5,289 nt of DNA from an uncultured beta proteobacterium. GTDB lineage: Bacteria; Pseudomonadota; Gammaproteobacteria; Burkholderiales; Rhodocyclaceae. The notes under the pieces were generated by a model. It was not told where the DNA came from, ran no database searches, and saw nothing but the letters and a program-made list of their open reading frames with translations. Within the stretch, counting starts at the first letter, position 1. Each line of letters begins with the position of its first letter. Shown piece by piece: positions 1 through 5,289 of the stretch. The DNA lies in the NCBI GenBank assembly GCA_903910495.1, contig CAIVZW010000831.1, positions 1-5,289 of the forward strand, in the 5' to 3' direction. Made by a program: the position numbers and the translations under genes.

Positions 1-128
1 CAGCGGACTCCCGTTATTCGTTTTTTTGCCCATCATCTGTTTCACGGAAAACCTGAGGAATACTTTAGCTGAATTTCAAAAAACAACGGGAACAAACTTC
101 GCTTAACCCGCATCAAAGCCATGGAGTC

Positions 129-157
129 TTGCTTAATGTCTGCAGTTCCAGTAACTT
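129..157 (+). promoter_or_regulatory. Possible sigma-70 promoter for the thiC transcript
   Basis: A TTGCTT hexamer at 129-134 and a TAACTT hexamer at 152-157 are separated by exactly 17 bases. Transcription would start roughly ten bases before the riboswitch aptamer, which is where the thiC promoter has to lie. Each hexamer matches the consensus at only about three of six positions, so position and spacing are the main support. The rest of 1-128 is AT-richer sequence with a T7 run at 21-27 and no gene that I can see. Confidence 0.3.
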
Positions 158-166
158 AAGCGCTCA

Positions 167-2263
<2,097 letters not shown>

Positions 2264-2283
2264 GGAACCGAATTCACCAACAC

Positions 2284-2325
2284 ATCCTTGCAATTCGCGG
2301 AACAATACTCCAGAACTGCAAGGAT
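2284..2325. repeat. 9-bp perfect inverted repeat just after thiC
   Basis: ATCCTTGCA at 2284-2292 is the exact reverse complement of TGCAAGGAT at 2317-2325, with a 24-base loop. It starts 20 bases after the thiC stop. It could form a hairpin that protects the 3' end of the thiC mRNA or slows polymerase, but no T run follows either arm, so it is not a standard intrinsic terminator. The right arm shares ACTGCAAGGA with thiC positions 1716-1725, so it may instead be part of the degraded thiC copy. Confidence 0.4.
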
Positions 2326-2532
2326 AACCTGCCAGTGCAACACGCTCATGTTGGCATATCAGTTTGCTGAAAGACCAAACAGAGGCGAAACAACCAGCAT
2401 CGGTAACCAGTTCTACTGACCCGCTGACATCCTCAATCCGAGGTCTTCCCGCAATTGCAACCGCGAACGGTCAGTATCAGACCCGCCTTGGCGTTCCACT
2501 CATTTACGCGAATCGTCCCGGTAAAATACGCT

Positions 2533-2640
2533 CGTCATCACGGTCTTCCTGAACAAACAATGCCAAGGAAGGCATCATCACCTGCAAGCTCACTGTGGGT
2601 GTCGCAAATTCTGCGTGCTTCGCGGATAATGCTCTGTGTG
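2533..2640 (+). pseudogene. Decayed duplicate fragment of thiC
   Basis: This stretch is a broken copy of the part of thiC encoding residues about 504-544. The translation HHGLPEQ (2536-2556) matches HLGLPDK of the intact protein. A one-base deletion near 2560 then shifts the frame, and KEGIITCKL (2565-2591) matches KEGIITYKL (residues 515-523). Finally DNAL (2625-2636) matches D541-L544. Between the last two blocks the copy is exactly 18 bases (six codons) shorter than thiC. At nucleotide level 2564-2591 equals thiC 1888-1915 with one mismatch, while the block before it matches at only about 14 of 24 bases. The fragment has no plausible start or ribosome binding site, lacks the catalytic cysteines, and its frame ends at TGA 2658-2660. 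It is read as a relic of a tandem duplication or of an imported, diverged thiC, and is presumably non-functional. Confidence 0.72.
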
Positions 2641-2769
2641 CACTGAAAACGTCACGTTGATTTCTCCTCCCCTTTACAGCCGCCACAAGATTGTTTTTCT
2701 GCCTGTCGCGCCTTGCTGACTGTAGTGAAGAAACACCTGACCCATAATTCAAGCGGGAGAACAGCAGAC

Positions 2770-3867
2770 ATGCGAATCGGATCAGTCGAAATAACCCCCC
2801 TGTCGGCCATGCTGGTTTTTATTCCGATTTGCGTTGTGCTTGAGGTTATGCATGCCGACCCGGCATGGATATTCATCACCGCAGGCTTGGGAATCATTCC
2901 TCTGGCGGGCTTGATGGGAACAGCGACCGAGCACCTGGCCGAGCATTACGGTGCGGGTATTGGCGGTCTGCTCAATGCCACCTTTGGCAACGCCGCCGAA
3001 CTCATCATCGGTCTGGTCGCCCTGCAAGCCGGCCTGCTGGACGTGGTCAAGGCCTCGATTACCGGATCGATCATCGGCAACGTCCTGCTGGTGCTGGGCG
3101 CCAGCCTCACGGTTGGCGGGCTGAAATTCCGGACCCAGCGTTTCAACCGCACGGCGGCCTCTGTCGGCACGACCCTGCTGGTGCTGTCGACCATCGGCCT
3201 GATCATTCCGGCCATTTTCCACATGCTGATCTCGGACCATCCGGAAGTTCATGAACAGGAATTGAGCCTTGAAATTGCCATCGTGCTCTTCGTTTGCTAC
3301 ATCCTCAGCCTGATCTTCAGTCTGCGCACCCACTCGCACCTCTACACCGGCGAAGCTTCAAAGGAGAGCGAGGAAGCGATCGAGGAAGCGCTGGGCGTCG
3401 AATCCTGGAGCCAGAAGAAATCGATGCTGGTCCTGCTCGTGGCAACAGTCCTGGTCGCGGTGATGAGTGAATTCCTGGTGGGCGCCGTCGAGCATACTGC
3501 CAAGGCCTGGGGAATGACCGATGTATTCATCGGGGTCATTCTGGTCGCCATCGTCGGTAACGCCGCTGAGCACAGTACGGCCGTATTGATGGCGATGAAA
3601 AACAAGGTGGATCTGGCGATCAACATCGCTATTGGTTCGAGCATACAGATTGCCCTGTTCGTTGCTCCCTTGCTGGTGTTCTGCGGCTATCTGTTCGGCC
3701 AGCCGATGGATCTGCTGTTTACCACCTTCGAAGTTCTCGCTGTCGCCACCTCAGCCTGGATCGTCGTACTGATCACTGCCGACGGTGAGTCGAACTGGCT
3801 GGAAGGGGTCATGTTGCTCGCCGTCTATCTTATGCTCGGGCTGGCGTTTTTCTACCTGCCCGCATGA
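2770..3867 (+). CDS. cax: Ca2+/H+ antiporter, CAX family
   Basis: This is an inner-membrane cation/proton exchanger that uses the proton gradient to expel Ca2+ and possibly other divalent ions. The 365-residue product has the two inverted halves of the CaCA superfamily. Each half carries the CAX signature: GNAAE at 73-77 (within [15 protein letters not shown]) and GNAAE at 263-267 (followed by [11 protein letters not shown]). By family knowledge E77 and E267 line the ion site. About eleven hydrophobic segments are visible. The halves are joined by a cytoplasmic loop with an acidic cluster ([15 protein letters not shown], about 195-209), as in other CAX proteins. The ATG at 2770 has GGGAG at 2755-2759 ten bases upstream and leads into a first membrane segment at about 10-28. 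An in-frame TTG at 2713 would add 19 polar residues without a good ribosome binding site. The gene converges on corA. Ca2+ preference is inferred from family membership and is not visible directly. Confidence 0.93.
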   Translation: MRIGSVEITPLSAMLVFIPICVVLEVMHADPAWIFITAGLGIIPLAGLMGTATEHLAEHYGAGIGGLLNATFGNAAELIIGLVALQAGLLDVVKASITGSIIGNVLLVLGASLTVGGLKFRTQRFNRTAASVGTTLLVLSTIGLIIPAIFHMLISDHPEVHEQELSLEIAIVLFVCYILSLIFSLRTHSHLYTGEASKESEEAIEEALGVESWSQKKSMLVLLVATVLVAVMSEFLVGAVEHTAKAWGMTDVFIGVILVAIVGNAAEHSTAVLMAMKNKVDLAINIAIGSSIQIALFVAPLLVFCGYLFGQPMDLLFTTFEVLAVATSAWIVVLITADGESNWLEGVMLLAVYLMLGLAFFYLPA

Positions 3868-3901
3868 GAACTGATCAGCATCAGTGGTATTGATCCGCCA
3901 C

Positions 3902-4867
3902 TCATAACCAGCCAGATCGCTTGAAGCGGACATAAAGAAAACCGCAGGTTGATGCGATGGTCAGGAGTGCCATGGGGTAGCCATATTCCCATTGCAATTC
4001 GGGCATGGCCTTGAAATTCATTCCCCAGATGCCGGCGAAGGCGGTGGCCACGGCAAAGATCCCGGCCCAGGCGGCCAGTCTCTTGTTGACTTCGTTTTCC
4101 TCGATAGTCACCATCGAAAGGTTGACCTGGATGGCGGTACCTATGGTATCCCGGATGTTCTCGAGAGAGGCATTGATGCGGGTCAAGTGGTCATGGACGT
4201 CGCGGAAATAATGCCGGCTGTTGGCGCACACCTCTGGCCCCCGGTTGCCGGAAAGCTTGCCGGCCGCCTCCATCAGCGGAGCGACGGCATGCCTGAGCAG
4301 CGTGATCTTGCGCTTCAGATGATAGAGCCGCTCGATGCTGGTTTGAGCCGAGCCTTTGTCGAAAATCTGGTCCTCGATCTCTTCCAGTTCCGACTCCAGC
4401 CTGTCTGTGATCGGAAAATAGCGATCGACGACCGCATCCATCAGGGCGTAGAAGACGAAACTGGCGCCGTGCTGGAGCAATTGTGGTTCGCGCTCGCAGC
4501 GCTCGCGCACCGCAAGGAAATTCTGCTCGCTGCGATTCCTGATTGACAGGACGAAGTTGCGGCCGACAAAGACGTTGACTTCGCTGACGCTGAACTCGCC
4601 CTGATTCAGTTCGATCTGGTGCATGACCGCGAACAGCGAATCGCCATAATCCTCGATCTTGGGTCGCTGATGACCATGGCGTGCATCTTCCACAGCCAGT
4701 TCATGCAGATCGAATTCAACCTGCATCTGATCGAGTTCCTGCGGCGTGGCGTCGTTCAAGGCCACCCAGACGAAGCAACCCGGCCGCTCAAGGTAGTCGC
4801 TGATTTCCTCCACCTGCAAGTCCGCCAGACGGGTTCCATTTTCGTAGGCAACACAATTGATCAGCAC
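3902..4867 (-). CDS. corA: CorA-type Mg2+/Co2+ transport protein
   Basis: CorA is a homopentameric inner-membrane channel for Mg2+ uptake that also passes Co2+ and Ni2+. The product is 321 residues, near the E. coli length of 316. It has a large soluble N-terminal region with long charged helices (about 150-260), then two membrane segments near the C terminus (about 265-283 and 297-313). The selectivity-filter signature GMN is at 282-284 in the context IWGMNFKAMPELQW, so a Trp replaces the more usual Tyr before GMN; this is a tolerated variant. The periplasmic loop MPELQWEYGYP and the basic tail FKRSGWL closely resemble the enterobacterial protein. Translation starts at a GTG (4867-4865 on the minus strand) preceded by a strong GAGGAG. 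The gene converges with the CAX antiporter, with 34 bases between stop codons, and is divergent from the regulator gene at 5071. Confidence 0.96.
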   Translation of the reverse strand: MLINCVAYENGTRLADLQVEEISDYLERPGCFVWVALNDATPQELDQMQVEFDLHELAVEDARHGHQRPKIEDYGDSLFAVMHQIELNQGEFSVSEVNVFVGRNFVLSIRNRSEQNFLAVRERCEREPQLLQHGASFVFYALMDAVVDRYFPITDRLESELEEIEDQIFDKGSAQTSIERLYHLKRKITLLRHAVAPLMEAAGKLSGNRGPEVCANSRHYFRDVHDHLTRINASLENIRDTIGTAIQVNLSMVTIEENEVNKRLAAWAGIFAVATAFAGIWGMNFKAMPELQWEYGYPMALLTIASTCGFLYVRFKRSGWL

Positions 4868-5035
4868 GATTCACTCCTCGATTTTTCAACAGGCTCTATC
4901 CTGCACGCTTTGGGAGATTTCGGCGAGCAGCGAAGTCACGCGAAGAACAGCATGACGATATTGGCCAGAAGAGATAGGCCAGCAGGGGCGTGTAATTCAG
5001 GGTCCTAAAGGTGCACGCCAGCATCGCCCATCATA
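4868..5035. other. Divergent intergenic region between corA and the regulator
   Basis: This stretch carries the corA leader (minus strand) and the upstream side of the regulator promoter (plus strand). I found no convincing corA promoter. On the minus strand a 42-codon frame runs from ATG at 5024-5022 to TAG at 4898-4896. It begins MLACTFRTLNYTPLLAYLFW, which looks like a short membrane segment. There is no clear ribosome binding site, so it is not called as a gene here. Confidence 0.5.
4874..4879 (-). promoter_or_regulatory. Ribosome binding site fixing the GTG start of corA
   Basis: On the minus strand GAGGAG lies six bases before the GTG codon at 4867-4865. This is the strongest Shine-Dalgarno match in the window and decides in favour of the GTG, since no in-frame ATG with comparable spacing is present and the protein aligns with CorA from this point. 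Confidence 0.8.
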
Positions 5036-5064
5036 TTGACAAGCAGTCCAGTTCTGGATATTTT
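5036..5064 (+). promoter_or_regulatory. Sigma-70 promoter of the PAS_6 regulator gene
   Basis: A perfect TTGACA at 5036-5041 is followed after exactly 17 bases by TATTTT at 5059-5064 (four of six matches to TATAAT). The expected start of transcription, about seven bases after the -10 box, falls at or near position 5071, the first base of the regulator's ATG. This is the best promoter match in the window. Its placement implies a leaderless or very short-leader mRNA. Confidence 0.65.
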
Positions 5065-5070
5065 GTCTAT

Positions 5071-5289
5071 ATGCACAAAATGACGACTGAACAGAGCGTA
5101 CTGCTTGAGCAACTCAAACAGGTGGCCAGGGGTCTGGGTGAAACCTTTGCGCCATTTTGCGAGGTGGTCGTTCATGACCTGTTACACCCTGAACACGCCA
5201 TCCTGGCGATTCACAACAACCTGTCCGGACGCCAGCCCGGCGATCCGGCCACCGAACTCGGGCTGGCGCGCGTTGCCGACCCGGAATAC
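5071..5289 (+). CDS. YheO/DauR-like PAS_6 transcriptional regulator, 5' part only
   Basis: The gene runs off the window after 73 codons. The visible part is the start of a PAS_6 (YheO-like) sensor domain: GLGETFAPFCEVVVHDL at about 20-36, then HAILAIHNNLSGRQPGDP and the ELGLARVADPEY stretch. In this family the PAS_6 domain is followed by a C-terminal helix-turn-helix that binds DNA; that half lies beyond position 5289. Known members include E. coli YheO and DauR, which represses D-arginine catabolism in Pseudomonas. The ligand here cannot be told. ATG 5071 is taken as the start, and ATG 5080 (giving MTTEQ) is equally possible. Neither has a good ribosome binding site (only GGA at 5056-5058), in line with the promoter lying immediately upstream. 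An in-frame GTG at 5011 is less likely because it lies upstream of the promoter. Confidence 0.85.
   Translation, partial: MHKMTTEQSVLLEQLKQVARGLGETFAPFCEVVVHDLLHPEHAILAIHNNLSGRQPGDPATELGLARVADPEY

Larger units (their letters stand above)
2264..2769. other. 506-base gap between thiC and the CAX gene
   Basis: No intact gene fits here. Base composition is visibly more AT-rich than in the flanking genes. The gap holds a 9-bp inverted repeat (2284-2325) and a decayed thiC fragment (clear at 2533-2640, fainter traces upstream). About 110 bases (2661-2769) form the leader of the antiporter gene, including its ribosome binding site GGGAG at 2755-2759. I saw no convincing promoter for the antiporter and no canonical terminator (GC-rich hairpin plus T run) behind thiC. 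Short open frames starting at 2364 and 2455 run through the relic in different frames and look like by-products of its decay. Confidence 0.7.

Noticed and set aside
10..90. Inverted CCCGTT (10-15) and AACGGG (85-90), with a T7 run at 21-27, as terminator of an upstream gene
   Set aside because: The arms are 69 bases apart and the T run does not follow a hairpin that can be seen; any stem would begin outside the window.
2641..2769. Metal-sensing riboswitch (yybP-ykoY or similar) ahead of the cation antiporter
   Set aside because: None of the conserved aptamer blocks is present; the leader contains only an ordinary ribosome binding site and the tail of the thiC relic.
3864..3905. Bidirectional terminator between the convergent cax and corA genes
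   Set aside because: AGTGG (3883-3887) pairs with CCACT (3898-3902), and CTGATCAG (3871-3878) is a palindrome, but the stem is only five base pairs and no T run follows on either strand.
3992..4546. 184-codon plus-strand frame opposite corA
   Set aside because: It is a shadow of corA: the minus-strand product is an unmistakable CorA with GMN motif along its full length.
4868..5030. Mg2+-sensing M-box or other leader element ahead of corA
   Set aside because: No recognisable conserved core on the minus strand; the stretch before corA shows only a strong Shine-Dalgarno.

Overview
The window reads as ordinary chromosome of a GC-rich Gram-negative bacterium, most likely a betaproteobacterium. 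The ThiC, CorA and PAS_6-regulator sequences look like those of the Rhodocyclaceae (Dechloromonas or Azonexus type). That placement is by protein resemblance only, not a computed phylogeny.

Layout. Positions 1-346 hold a thiamine pyrophosphate (TPP) riboswitch and a leader of about 100 bases in front of thiC (347-2263, +), the HMP-phosphate synthase of thiamine biosynthesis. Positions 2264-2769 have no intact gene but are not empty. They contain a decayed second copy of part of thiC (clear at about 2533-2640, possibly starting nearer the thiC stop) and a 9-bp inverted repeat. Next is a CAX-family Ca2+/H+ antiporter (2770-3867, +). It converges, across a 34-base gap, on a CorA-type Mg2+/Co2+ channel (3902-4867, -). 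A 203-base divergent region follows, with a near-consensus sigma-70 promoter that fires rightward. The window ends inside a gene for a YheO/DauR-like PAS_6 transcriptional regulator (5071 to the edge, +).

How the genes relate. thiC stands alone under its own riboswitch, so it should be shut down when TPP is plentiful. The two cation transporters are convergent and so are not one operon. They share a theme of divalent-cation homeostasis, but nothing in the sequence shows co-regulation. The PAS_6 regulator is divergent from corA, and its target is unknown.

Most interesting points: the thiC relic immediately downstream of intact thiC, including a 28-base patch with a single mismatch inside otherwise heavily diverged sequence; and the promoter at 5036-5064, which would start transcription at or within a few bases of the regulator's ATG (leaderless or nearly so). 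I found no mobile element, CRISPR array, tRNA or rRNA, and no convincing new multi-gene system.
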